From NCBI GenBank assembly GCA_002305765.1, contig DBQU01000001.1:38978-102977 (forward strand): 64,000 bases of DNA. Direction: 5' to 3'. The translations under genes were made by a program, and so were the position numbers. The notes beneath the pieces were generated by a model that saw nothing but the letters and a program-made list of their open reading frames with translations, searched no databases and was not told where the DNA came from. Shown here piece by piece: positions 1 to 8,012 of the stretch; within the stretch, counting starts at the first letter, position 1; every line of letters begins with the position of its first letter. The stretch comes from Deltaproteobacteria bacterium UBA1386 (GTDB taxonomy: Bacteria; Desulfobacterota; Syntrophorhabdia; Syntrophorhabdales; Syntrophorhabdaceae).

Positions 1-471
1 GCGGCCGGCCGTCCGCTCATCAACTCCGTCGGCAGGCCGCGGGTGGTGATCAACGGCACCTGCCTCGATTTCCTCGCCGAGTCCTTCATGGCGGGCGATC
101 CCTTCGCGGGCGGCGGTTTTGTCATCCTCAACGGGGTCACCTTCGATGACAGGGGTAACGTGGTCGATCTCAAGGAGCCCTATCCCGGCGGCAACCTCTT
201 TTCCCTCGCCTCCGGCGGCGCCATCTACGTGCGCGACCCCCACAGGTATCTTGTCCGGCAGCAGTTGAACGGCGGTGATTTCTTCAGGATGACCGATAAG
301 GACTGGGAGACCATCCTGCCTTATCTTCAGGAGAACGAGCGTTTGTTCGGGATCAAGGTGGATGACCTGCTGACCGTCGACGGCAAGCAGCGCCGGCCCC
401 GCGAGGTCTACCGGAAGGTCGCGCCGGCCAAGCTGTCGGCCACCGCCGAGATCGAATCCGACGAATGGTAA
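1..471 (+). CDS. GXGXG-domain (glutamate synthase alpha C-terminal-like) protein, 3' part
   Basis: The reading frame is open from the first base, so the GTG at 43 is internal and the true start lies outside the window. The visible 156 residues contain an NGT...NGV region, the phrase YPGGNLFSLASGGAIYVRDP and a tail LPYLQENERLFGI, which I associate with GXGXG beta-helix proteins related to the C-terminal domain of glutamate synthase large subunits. It ends 22 bp before an HdrC gene and is probably in the same operon; the HdrA two genes on carries a GltD-like module, which fits a glutamate-synthase-related scaffold. A formylmethanofuran dehydrogenase subunit C-like protein is an alternative. The family is recalled, not searched. 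Confidence 0.5.
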   Translation, partial: AAGRPLINSVGRPRVVINGTCLDFLAESFMAGDPFAGGGFVILNGVTFDDRGNVVDLKEPYPGGNLFSLASGGAIYVRDPHRYLVRQQLNGGDFFRMTDKDWETILPYLQENERLFGIKVDDLLTVDGKQRRPREVYRKVAPAKLSATAEIESDEW

Positions 472-493
472 TTCACATGAGAGAGTATCGAAA

Positions 494-1063
494 ATGACGA
501 TAAGAATTACAAAACAGGGAACCACCGGCGGCCTCATAAAGGCGGTGGAGAGAAGAGCTGACGTCAACCTGAGCGTCTGCTACCAGTGCAGGAAATGTTC
601 CATCGGCTGTCCCGTGGCCGGCGAGACAGAATCGCCCCCGTCGGAGATCATCCGGAGGCTGCAGCTCGGCGCCGGTGATGAACTGCTGCAGACAGACCTC
701 ATCTGGACATGCCTCGCCTGCGAGACGTGTTACGCCAGGTGTCCCAACCAGATAAACTTCGCCGCCGTCATCGACGCCCTTAAGTCCATAGCCGTGGAGA
801 AAGGGGTGGCCAAACCGAAGGGCGACGCGCCGCTTTTCAACCGTTCGTTCCTGAACTCGGTGAAGTCTTACGGCCGCGCGTACGACTTGAAGGCGATCGC
901 GGCGTACAAACTGGGGACCGGCAGCCTGGGACAGGACATGGACAAGTTCCCCGCCATGCTGAAGAAAGGCAAGATGGCCATACTGCCGCCATCGGGTGCC
1001 GATAAGGGAACGGTGAGTCGGATCTTCGACAAAGCCTCAAAGAACAGGGGGACGGGACGATGA
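494..1063 (+). CDS. hdrC: Heterodisulfide reductase subunit C-like iron-sulfur protein
   Basis: A 189-residue protein with two [4Fe-4S] ferredoxin-type motifs: Cys29, 32, 35, 39 (CYQCRKCSIGCP) and Cys73, 76, 79, 83 (CLACETCYARCP). This is the HdrC arrangement; such subunits pass electrons between HdrA and the cysteine-rich HdrB. It lies between the GXGXG gene and hdrB and overlaps hdrB by the four bases ATGA, indicating translational coupling. No membrane segment is present, so it belongs to the soluble HdrABC type rather than the membrane HdrDE type. The C-terminal 70 residues are basic and low in cysteine. Confidence 0.9.
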   Translation: MTIRITKQGTTGGLIKAVERRADVNLSVCYQCRKCSIGCPVAGETESPPSEIIRRLQLGAGDELLQTDLIWTCLACETCYARCPNQINFAAVIDALKSIAVEKGVAKPKGDAPLFNRSFLNSVKSYGRAYDLKAIAAYKLGTGSLGQDMDKFPAMLKKGKMAILPPSGADKGTVSRIFDKASKNRGTGR

Positions 1064-1944
1064 AATACGCCCATTATCCCGGATGCTCTGCTCACTCCAC
1101 CGCCCGCGACATGCATGAATCGTGTCTTGCGGTATCGAAGGCGCTTGGTATCGAGCTCAATGAGATCAAGGGGTGGACCTGTTGCGGTGCCAGCTCCGCC
1201 CACCAGACCGACCGGGAACTGGCCGCGTCGCTCGCGTCGGCCAACCTCGTCAAGGCCGGACGGATGGGAATGGACATGGTGGTGAACTGTGCCGCCTGCT
1301 ACAACCGCTCGAAGGTGGCCAACTACGAGATGGTCCATTCCGAGGACATGAGGCGGGCCGTGGCCGAGAGCCTGGGAGAACCTTATGACGGGTCCGTGCC
1401 CGTGAGGCACTTCGTGGAGATACTCCTCAAGGACGTTGGAGTGGCGGCCCTTCGCAAGAAGATCACGAGTCCCCTGACGGGCCTCAAGGCTGCCGCTTAC
1501 TACGGCTGTTACCTGGTCCGTCCGCCGGAGGCCACCAATTTCGACGACCCCGAGAACCCCACCATCCTGGAGCGTCTCATAGAGGTGACGGGTGCCGAGA
1601 ACGTGGAGTGGTCGGGGAAGGTGGATTGCTGCGGCGGCATGCAGAACCTGACGCGCACGGAGATCACCGTCCGCCGGTCGGCTGCCGTCATCGACATGGC
1701 CCGGGCCGCCGGCGCGGAGTGCATCGTCGTTGCCTGTCCCATGTGTCAGATCAGCCTCGATGTGAGGCAGGCAGACATGGAGAAGCTCCTGGGCAGGAAA
1801 TACGATATGCCCGTCATCTACCTCACACAGCTTCTCGGTCTCGCGCTCGGCATGTCACCCCGGGAACTCGGGTTCGACAGGCTCATGGTGGATCCGGCAG
1901 CCGTGCTGAAGGCACGAAAGGAAGCGGTCCCGTCACGACGTTGA
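1060..1944 (+). CDS. hdrB: Heterodisulfide reductase subunit B-like protein (two CCG domains)
   Basis: A 294-residue protein with two CCG cysteine-rich domains. The first uses Cys9, Cys41-Cys42 and Cys77/Cys80; the second uses Cys150, Cys190-Cys191 and Cys226/Cys229 (VDCCGG, ACPMC). In methanogen HdrB these cysteines hold two non-cubane [4Fe-4S] clusters that reduce a disulfide; here all key cysteines appear intact. The natural acceptor in a bacterium without CoM/CoB is unknown. It overlaps hdrC by ATGA and is followed after 31 bp by the HdrA gene. Confidence 0.9.
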   Translation: MKYAHYPGCSAHSTARDMHESCLAVSKALGIELNEIKGWTCCGASSAHQTDRELAASLASANLVKAGRMGMDMVVNCAACYNRSKVANYEMVHSEDMRRAVAESLGEPYDGSVPVRHFVEILLKDVGVAALRKKITSPLTGLKAAAYYGCYLVRPPEATNFDDPENPTILERLIEVTGAENVEWSGKVDCCGGMQNLTRTEITVRRSAAVIDMARAAGAECIVVACPMCQISLDVRQADMEKLLGRKYDMPVIYLTQLLGLALGMSPRELGFDRLMVDPAAVLKARKEAVPSRR

Positions 1945-1975
1945 GGGACAACTGGAGACTAATCGGGGTTAGGAT

Positions 1976-4900
1976 ATGGAAAAAGGTCAGAAGAAACTAA
2001 CAGGCGCGGTGCTCGTCCAGGGCGGAGGTATCGCCGGCATTCAGGCAGCCCTCGACCTTGCCGATTCGGGATTCAAGGTCTATCTCGTGGAGCGCGACGC
2101 GGCCATCGGCGGCATGATGGCCCATCTCGACAAGACGTTCCCCACCGGCGATTGCGCGACCTGTATCGTATCGCCCAAGCTGGTCGAGTGCGCCCGGAAC
2201 ATAAATATCGAGATCCTCACCCTTTCCGAGCTCGTCGGCCTCGAGGGGGAGCCCGGTAATTTCAAGGCGAAGGTGAAGATATCCCCCCGGTACGTGGATG
2301 AAGACAAGTGCACCGCCTGCAGTCAGTGCACGGACGTGTGCCCCGTGGACGTGCCCAATGAGTTCGACCGCGGCATGGGCACGCGCAAGGCGATCGCCAA
2401 GCTCTACGCCCAGGCGACACCCAACAAGTTCGGGATCCTCAAGATGGGCCACGCGCCCTGCAAGGTGGCGTGCCCGGCGAACATCAACGTCCAGGGCTAC
2501 ATTCAGCTGATCAAGAAGAAGGAGTACCTCAAGGCCGTCAACCTCATCCGGGAACGCAACCCGCTGTCCGCCATATGCGGCCGGGTCTGCACGCATCCCT
2601 GCGAGGCCGAGTGCACACGTAGCGACATCGACGCGGCGGTCTCCATCAGACTGCTCAAGCGTTTTGCCTCCGACCAGGAAATGAAGATGGTCAGGTCCGG
2701 CGAATTGTCCCTCCCCGACGAGGTCAGTCCAGCAGAGAGTGCCAGAAGGATTGCCGTCGTCGGCGCCGGACCTGCCGGTCTTACCGCCGCCGCGGACCTC
2801 GCGGACAGGGGTTACGCGGTGACCGTTTACGAAGCGTCGCCCCAGGCGGGCGGCATGCTGCGCTGGGGCATCCCGGCCTACCGTCTGCCGAAGGACATCC
2901 TTGACTACGAAGTGGAGCTCATCCGCCGCAAGGGGATCACATTCGTCTACAACACCCGTGTCGGCAAGGATATCTCCATGGACGACCTGCAGCGGGAGAA
3001 CGAGGCCGTCTTTCTCTCCGTCGGTACCCAGAGCAGCCGGTCACTGGGCGTCGCGGGCGAGGACCTGCCCGGTATCGGCTACGGTCTCGATTTCCTGCGC
3101 AAGGCGTCAGACAAGGCGGACCCCCCGAAGGTGAGCGGCAAGGTGGTGGTCATCGGCGGCGGCAACGTCGCCGTCGACGTGGCCCGTAGCGCGATGCGCC
3201 TCGGCGCCGAAGCGGTGGAGATGGTAAGTCTCGAGGCATATCACGAGATGCCTGCTCTGCCCGAGGAGATAGCCGCCGCAGAGGAAGAGGGCGTGAAGAT
3301 CCTGAACGGCTGGGGCCCGAAGCGCATTCTCGGCAACGGCAGGGTCGACGCGATCGAATTCAAGCGGTGCACCAGGGTGTTCGACGAGAACGGGAGATTC
3401 AGCCCCGTTTACAGCGACAACGAGACAACGACGGTGAAGGCCGGGGCGGTCATCATAGCCATCGGTCAGGCAGTGGATAAGGACTCCCTTGGAAACGCGG
3501 GGGCAGAAACGCAGGGCAGCTGGTACAAGGTCGACAACATTACGCTGGAAACGTCCGTGAAGGGCGTGTTCGCCGGGGGCGACGACATTCCCGGCAGCGC
3601 CACCGTCATCGGCGCCGTGAGTGCGGGCAAGCGCGCGGCGGAGTCCATCGACCGTTATCTCAAGGGCGAGGACATGCTTTCGGAGCGTTTCGAGTCGACC
3701 GTGAGGCCCATCGCTCCCGAACTGCTTCCGGCGACTAGGGGCAGGGAAAAGATGCCCCGCGCCGAGCAGGCCATTCTTCCCGTTTCCCGGCGCGTCGGCA
3801 ACTTCGACGAGGTCGAAGAGGGCCTTACCGAGGAAGCGGCGCTGGCCGAGGCCGAGCGCTGCCTCAACTGTGCCATGTGTTCCGAGTGCCGGCTGTGCGT
3901 CGCGGCCTGTGAGCAGCACGCCGTCGAGCATGGGATGACGGAGAGGGTGATCGAACTCGATGTCGGCTCCGTTATCCTGACGCCCGGTTTCGAAGAGTTC
4001 GATGCGGCAAAGAAGGGCGAGTACGGCTATGGCCGGTACCCCAACGTTATCACCAGCGTGCAGTTCGAGCGGATGCTCTCGGCCTCCGGGCCTTTCGACG
4101 GGCACGTCGTCAGGCGGTGCGACGGCAATCCCGCCACACGCGTGGCCTGGATACAATGTGTCGGCTCGCGGGATACCCGCTGCGGGAACGAGTACTGTTC
4201 CTCTGTCTGCTGCATGGTCTCGACGAAACAATCGATGATCGCCGCCGAGCACCTGCCGGGGCTTGACGCGACCATCTTCTACATGGATATCCGGGCCCAC
4301 GGCAAGGACTTCGACCAGTACTACGAGCGGGCAAAACAGCAGGGCGTTGATTACATCAAGGGGATACCGTCCCGCATCATTCAGATGCCCGATACGAAGG
4401 ACCTGAGGGCGACGTTCTACAACGAGGCGGGCCAGTTGCAGGAGCGGGACTTCGACCTCGTCATCCTCTCCGTGGGCATGGAGCCGGGCCTCTCCGCTGT
4501 CGATGCGGCAAGGCGTCTTAACCTTGAGCTCAACGAATACGGTTTCTGCGCCACCGACAGGCTCGCACCGCTCAACACGTCGCGGCCGGGTGTCTTCGTC
4601 GGCGGTGCCTTCCAGGAGCCGAAGGACATACCGGAAACGGTGACGCAGGCAAGCGCCGCCGCTTCGATGGCCATGGAACTGCTTGCCCCGGCCCGCAACA
4701 CGCTGACCGTGAAAGCCGTTTACCCCGACGAGCACGATGTCACCGACGAGGAGCCCCGGATCGGTGTCTTCATCTGTCACTGCGGCCGCAACATCGCCTC
4801 CGTGGTGGACGTGGAGAAAGTGGTCGAGGCCGCCGCGAAAGAACCGAACGTCATCCTCGCGACCCATACCCTCTTCACCTGCTCCGATACGAGCCTCGAT

Positions 4901-6412
4901 AACATCCGCGAGACCATCCGCGAGAACCGGCTCAACCGCGTTGTCGTGGCCTCCTGCACGCCGCGCACACACGAGCCCATCTTCCGGGACACCCTGCGCG
5001 AGGCGGGCCTCAACCCCTACCTGTTTGAGATGGCGAATATCCGCGACCAATGTTCCTGGGTGCACTCGACGGTACCGGAAAAGGCGACACAGAAGTCCAT
5101 CGACCTCGTCAGGATGTCCATCGCCCGGGCAAGCCGGCTCCTCCCGCTCGCGGGTTCCTTCTCCGACGTCGTCCAGAAGGGGCTCGTCATCGGCGGGGGC
5201 GTAAGCGGCATGACGGCGGCCCTGGCCCTTGCCGAACAAGGGTTCGAGACACACCTCGTCGAAAGGTCGGACAAGCTGGGCGGCAATTTCCTCGGTCTCC
5301 ATTACACACTGGAACATGAGGACGTGAGCGGGTTCCTCGCCGGTCTCGTGGACCGCGTCCGGAGCAGCGACAACATCGTGCTCCACATGAACGCCGAGGT
5401 GAAGAACGTTGCCGGTTTCGTCGGCAGTTTTGAGGTGACCCTCAGCGAAAAGGGCGGGGAGAAGGCCGTGCCCTGTGGCGCGATCGTTGTTGCCACAGGA
5501 GGTGTCCCGGCGTCCACGGAGGATTTCCACTACGGGCAGTCAGCCGGCGTCATCACTCAATCAGAGTTGGAGACGGCGCTCCACGCTGGCACCTTTTCTT
5601 GCGCCAACCGCAACATCGTCATGATACAGTGCGCCGGGTCACGCAACGACGAGAGGTCCTACTGCAGCCGCATCTGCTGCTCCATGGCGGTCAAGAACGC
5701 CCTGAAGGTGAAAGAGCTCAATCCCGACGTGAACGTCATCGTCCTGTACCGCGATATCCGTACCTACGGGTTCAGGGAAAAATACTACAAACAGGCCCGC
5801 GAGGCTGGCGTCATCTTCATGCGGTACGAACATGAAGAGCCGCCCGTCATTTCCGACAGCCACGACCTGGTGACACTGAGGAGCCCCGACTTCCCGGAGA
5901 CGGTGGAGATCGAGGCCGATGTCATTGTTCTCTCCACGGGTGTCGACGCCCCGAGGGACAACCGCAAGCTGGCGGACATGCTCAAGGTGCCGCTCAACGC
6001 CGACGGGTTCTATGTGGAGGCCCACCTGAAACTGAGGCCCGTCGAGTTCGCCACGGAGGGCATATTCCTGTGCGGCCTCGCCCATTCGCCCAAGATGTCA
6101 GACGAGAACATCTCCCAGGCACGGGCGGTCGCCTCCCGGGCCGCCACCATCCTGTCCAAGGTCAGGCTGGAGGTGGGCGGCCAGATCTCCAGCGTGGACC
6201 AGGAGAAGTGCATCTCCTGCATGACCTGCGTGAGGGCCTGCCCCTACCACGCCCCCTATGTGAACGTGAACGGCAAGGCCGAGATCGCCGCCGCGGCCTG
6301 CATGGGCTGCGGCATATGCGCCTCGGAATGTCCGGCCGAGGCCATACAGCTCAGAAATTTCGAGTCCGCCCAGTTTGAGAGCATGCTGGAGGCACTTCTG
6401 GCGGCAGGATAG
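1976..6412 (+). CDS. hdrA: Giant HdrA-type flavoprotein with inserted GltD module and second HdrA module
   Basis: At 1478 residues it is over twice the usual HdrA length. Order seen: (1) N-terminal HdrA-type Rossmann fold (VQGGGIAGIQAALDLA, then GGMMAHLDKTFPTGDCATC, residues 12-65); (2) ferredoxin motif from Cys112 (CTACSQCTDVCP); (3) a GltD-like block with CPANINVQGYI and CGRVCTHPCEAECT, FAD site VVGAGPAGLTAA near 258, NADPH-type site VVIGGGNVAVDVA near 391 and GGDDIPGSATVIGAV near 528; (4) cysteine cluster CLNCAMCSECRLCVAAC near 629; (5) HdrA segment with IQCVGSRD near 726; (6) a second HdrA module with FICHCGRN near 931, SCTPRTHEP near 994, VIGGGVSGMTAA near 1069, IQCAGSRN near 1218; (7) two C-terminal ferredoxin motifs near 1412 and 1442. 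It is the likely flavin hub of the complex, with a possible NAD(P)H site. Confidence 0.88.
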   Translation: MEKGQKKLTGAVLVQGGGIAGIQAALDLADSGFKVYLVERDAAIGGMMAHLDKTFPTGDCATCIVSPKLVECARNINIEILTLSELVGLEGEPGNFKAKVKISPRYVDEDKCTACSQCTDVCPVDVPNEFDRGMGTRKAIAKLYAQATPNKFGILKMGHAPCKVACPANINVQGYIQLIKKKEYLKAVNLIRERNPLSAICGRVCTHPCEAECTRSDIDAAVSIRLLKRFASDQEMKMVRSGELSLPDEVSPAESARRIAVVGAGPAGLTAAADLADRGYAVTVYEASPQAGGMLRWGIPAYRLPKDILDYEVELIRRKGITFVYNTRVGKDISMDDLQRENEAVFLSVGTQSSRSLGVAGEDLPGIGYGLDFLRKASDKADPPKVSGKVVVIGGGNVAVDVARSAMRLGAEAVEMVSLEAYHEMPALPEEIAAAEEEGVKILNGWGPKRILGNGRVDAIEFKRCTRVFDENGRFSPVYSDNETTTVKAGAVIIAIGQAVDKDSLGNAGAETQGSWYKVDNITLETSVKGVFAGGDDIPGSATVIGAVSAGKRAAESIDRYLKGEDMLSERFESTVRPIAPELLPATRGREKMPRAEQAILPVSRRVGNFDEVEEGLTEEAALAEAERCLNCAMCSECRLCVAACEQHAVEHGMTERVIELDVGSVILTPGFEEFDAAKKGEYGYGRYPNVITSVQFERMLSASGPFDGHVVRRCDGNPATRVAWIQCVGSRDTRCGNEYCSSVCCMVSTKQSMIAAEHLPGLDATIFYMDIRAHGKDFDQYYERAKQQGVDYIKGIPSRIIQMPDTKDLRATFYNEAGQLQERDFDLVILSVGMEPGLSAVDAARRLNLELNEYGFCATDRLAPLNTSRPGVFVGGAFQEPKDIPETVTQASAAASMAMELLAPARNTLTVKAVYPDEHDVTDEEPRIGVFICHCGRNIASVVDVEKVVEAAAKEPNVILATHTLFTCSDTSLDNIRETIRENRLNRVVVASCTPRTHEPIFRDTLREAGLNPYLFEMANIRDQCSWVHSTVPEKATQKSIDLVRMSIARASRLLPLAGSFSDVVQKGLVIGGGVSGMTAALALAEQGFETHLVERSDKLGGNFLGLHYTLEHEDVSGFLAGLVDRVRSSDNIVLHMNAEVKNVAGFVGSFEVTLSEKGGEKAVPCGAIVVATGGVPASTEDFHYGQSAGVITQSELETALHAGTFSCANRNIVMIQCAGSRNDERSYCSRICCSMAVKNALKVKELNPDVNVIVLYRDIRTYGFREKYYKQAREAGVIFMRYEHEEPPVISDSHDLVTLRSPDFPETVEIEADVIVLSTGVDAPRDNRKLADMLKVPLNADGFYVEAHLKLRPVEFATEGIFLCGLAHSPKMSDENISQARAVASRAATILSKVRLEVGGQISSVDQEKCISCMTCVRACPYHAPYVNVNGKAEIAAAACMGCGICASECPAEAIQLRNFESAQFESMLEALLAAG

Positions 6413-6456
6413 TGTGAGGACAGGAGCACTGCCGAAGAGGCAGCGAGAGAGGGAAA

Positions 6457-6924
6457 ATGGTTATGAACGCAAATAATTCCGAACCCGTGATCGTGGCCTT
6501 TTGCTGCCACTATTGCGCCTACGCAGCGGCAGACCTTGCCGGTTCCGGGCGCCTGCAGTATCCGCCCAATATCCGCATAGTCCGCTCGCCGTGCACGGGC
6601 AGGCTGGAGGTCAATTTTTTCCTCAGGGCCTTGGAGGCCGGTGCCGACGGCGTGCTCGTCGCCGGATGTGAGGAAGGGAGCTGTCACTTCAAGGAAGGCA
6701 ATTACCTGGCGAAGGGCCGGGTGAATACCGCGAGGCAACTGCTCAAAGAGGCTGGCCTCGAGCCCGACCGCCTGCGCATGGTCAATGTGAGCGCGGCGAG
6801 TTCCCAGAAGTTCGCCGAATGTGTCCGCGAGATGGTGGAAACCGTCAAAAAGCTTGGTCCTTCCCCTGTGAAGAGGACGATTAGAAGAAATACAAACCAG
6901 GAACAGACAGGAGCAATACAATGA
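6457..6924 (+). CDS. mvhD: MvhD-like [2Fe-2S] hydrogenase delta subunit
   Basis: A 155-residue protein with the MvhD pattern: FCCHYC at residues 15-20, SPCTGR near 46 and AGCEEGSCHF near 70. In methanogens and some acetogens this [2Fe-2S] subunit carries electrons from hydrogenase, formate dehydrogenase or an NADH-oxidising subunit into HdrA. None of those donors is encoded here, but the GltD-like part of the neighbouring HdrA could supply a nucleotide-oxidising site. Two in-frame starts (6457 and 6463) are close; the purine-rich GAGAGGGA just upstream serves the first. It overlaps the next gene by ATGA. Confidence 0.88.
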   Translation: MVMNANNSEPVIVAFCCHYCAYAAADLAGSGRLQYPPNIRIVRSPCTGRLEVNFFLRALEAGADGVLVAGCEEGSCHFKEGNYLAKGRVNTARQLLKEAGLEPDRLRMVNVSAASSQKFAECVREMVETVKKLGPSPVKRTIRRNTNQEQTGAIQ

Positions 6925-7589
6925 TAGTCGCCGAAAGAAAGACCATCACTGAACTCGTCGAGATCTTAAGGCCCCACAGGAACATACTGGTGCTTGGCTG
7001 CGGTACCTGCGTTACCGTGTGCCTCTCCGGCGGTGAACGCGAGGTCAGCATCATATCGTCGGCGCTGCGTATTGCCTCCCGTGCCCAGGACCTCGACTTC
7101 ACCATCAGCGAACTCACCATCGAGCGGCAGTGCGACAACATCTTCATCGAGCAGGCCGCGGAGGCCATCGAGAAGGCCGATGCCGTGCTCTCGACGGCGT
7201 GCGGCGCCGGGGTGCAGGCCATCGCCGAACGTTTCCCGACAAAGCCCGTGTATGCCGGACTGAACACGACCTTCCTCGGCATCCTGGAAGAACGCGGGGT
7301 GTGGACGGAGAAATGCGCCGCCTGCGGTTCCTGCGTCCTGCACAAGTACGGCGGCATATGCCCCGTCACCCGCTGCGCGAAACGTGTGCTCAACGGGCCC
7401 TGCGGAGGCTCCCGGGAGGACAGGTGCGAGGTGCGTCCCGACAGGCCCTGCGCGTGGCAGCTCATCTACCGCAGGCTCAAGGACATAGGCCAGCTCGAAA
7501 GGCTCGCGGAGATGGAACCGCCCAAGAACTGGAATTCCAGCCTCTCCGGTGGCCCGAGAGTCCTGATACGGGAAGACCACAGGGTATAG
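6921..7589 (+). CDS. metV: MetV-like methylenetetrahydrofolate reductase C-terminal-domain protein
   Basis: A 222-residue cysteine-rich protein with Cys27, 30, 34 near the N terminus and a second set at 132, 135, 138, 147, 152, 161, 169 and 177 (CAACGSC, CPVTRCAK, NGPCGGS). The NGPCGG segment and the closing block with PCAWQLIYRRLK match the MTHFR C-terminal family typified by MetV. In Moorella, MetV forms a complex with MetF, HdrABC and MvhD. Here it sits last in an Hdr-MvhD operon and shares the coupling ATGA with mvhD, but no MetF follows. Its role with this Hdr complex is therefore inferred. Confidence 0.8.
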   Translation: MIVAERKTITELVEILRPHRNILVLGCGTCVTVCLSGGEREVSIISSALRIASRAQDLDFTISELTIERQCDNIFIEQAAEAIEKADAVLSTACGAGVQAIAERFPTKPVYAGLNTTFLGILEERGVWTEKCAACGSCVLHKYGGICPVTRCAKRVLNGPCGGSREDRCEVRPDRPCAWQLIYRRLKDIGQLERLAEMEPPKNWNSSLSGGPRVLIREDHRV

Positions 7590-7660
7590 AGCCGTGCCTG
7601 TTCAAATCAGATTCGCGGCCACGGCCACGCTGACGCTCCAGAGCACCCGTTGGGAGAGGA

Positions 7661-7812
7661 TAATGACCAATGACCAGATTCCAATAACCAGATAAACAGA
7701 CAATGATCAATAAACCAAAATGATACGGGCGGTCCGTTCCGCCCTTTTCTTTGTTCAATTGGTTATTGCCTTTTTCATTGGTCATTGGAATTTGATCATT
7801 GGTCATTATTCG
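7661..7812. repeat. Inverted 7-bp-unit repeat element (AATGACC type)
   Basis: The left arm runs in 7-base steps (AATGACC, AATGACC, AGATTCC, AATAACC). The right arm, from about 7756, is the inverse (TCATTGG, TCATTGG, AATTTGA, TCATTGG). The interior holds a GC-rich inverted pair (GGGCGG ... CCGCCC, 7727-7744) followed by TTTTC, which could terminate the metV operon. No credible coding sequence lies in the 423 bp between metV and the next gene. Confidence 0.7.
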
Positions 7813-7842
7813 TTTCATGGGCCTTCCCCGGCGCGTAAGCCG

Positions 7843-7872
7843 TTGACGTATCCTCCCCTTCAGCGATACAAT
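7843..7872 (+). promoter_or_regulatory. Sigma-70-type promoter for the glutamate-synthase-like operon
   Basis: TTGACG (7843-7848), 18-base spacer and TACAAT (7867-7872). Transcription would start near 7879, leaving a leader of about 130 bases before the ATG at 8013. An inverted CTCAA/TTGAG pair (7883-7897) lies just past the predicted start. Confidence 0.6.
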
Positions 7873-7929
7873 TATCCCCGATGCTCAAGCGTTTTGAGTG
7901 TATAGGATCGCGTGTTGAGTTTCTCTCCG

Positions 7930-7943
7930 CGGGACATGTCCCG
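7930..7943. promoter_or_regulatory. Perfect 14-bp palindrome in the operon leader
   Basis: CGGGACATGTCCCG is a perfect palindrome inside the predicted leader, some 50 bases after the start site. It could be a repressor site or an RNA hairpin. No regulator is identified. Confidence 0.4.
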
Positions 7944-8012
7944 GTACTAAACCCACCGCCTGAGGTAGATCCTGGGAAGACGCTTTGAGAGAATACCGGA
8001 AAGGAGGCTGTC

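Noticed and set aside
3107..5530. Very long open frame (over 800 codons) on the minus strand inside hdrA
   Set aside because: It is antisense to a protein with many family motifs; high GC makes long antisense frames common. Its product shows no domain.
7590..8012. Riboswitch in the leader of the glutamate-synthase operon
   Set aside because: The leader has a palindrome and possible stems but matches no riboswitch consensus I know.
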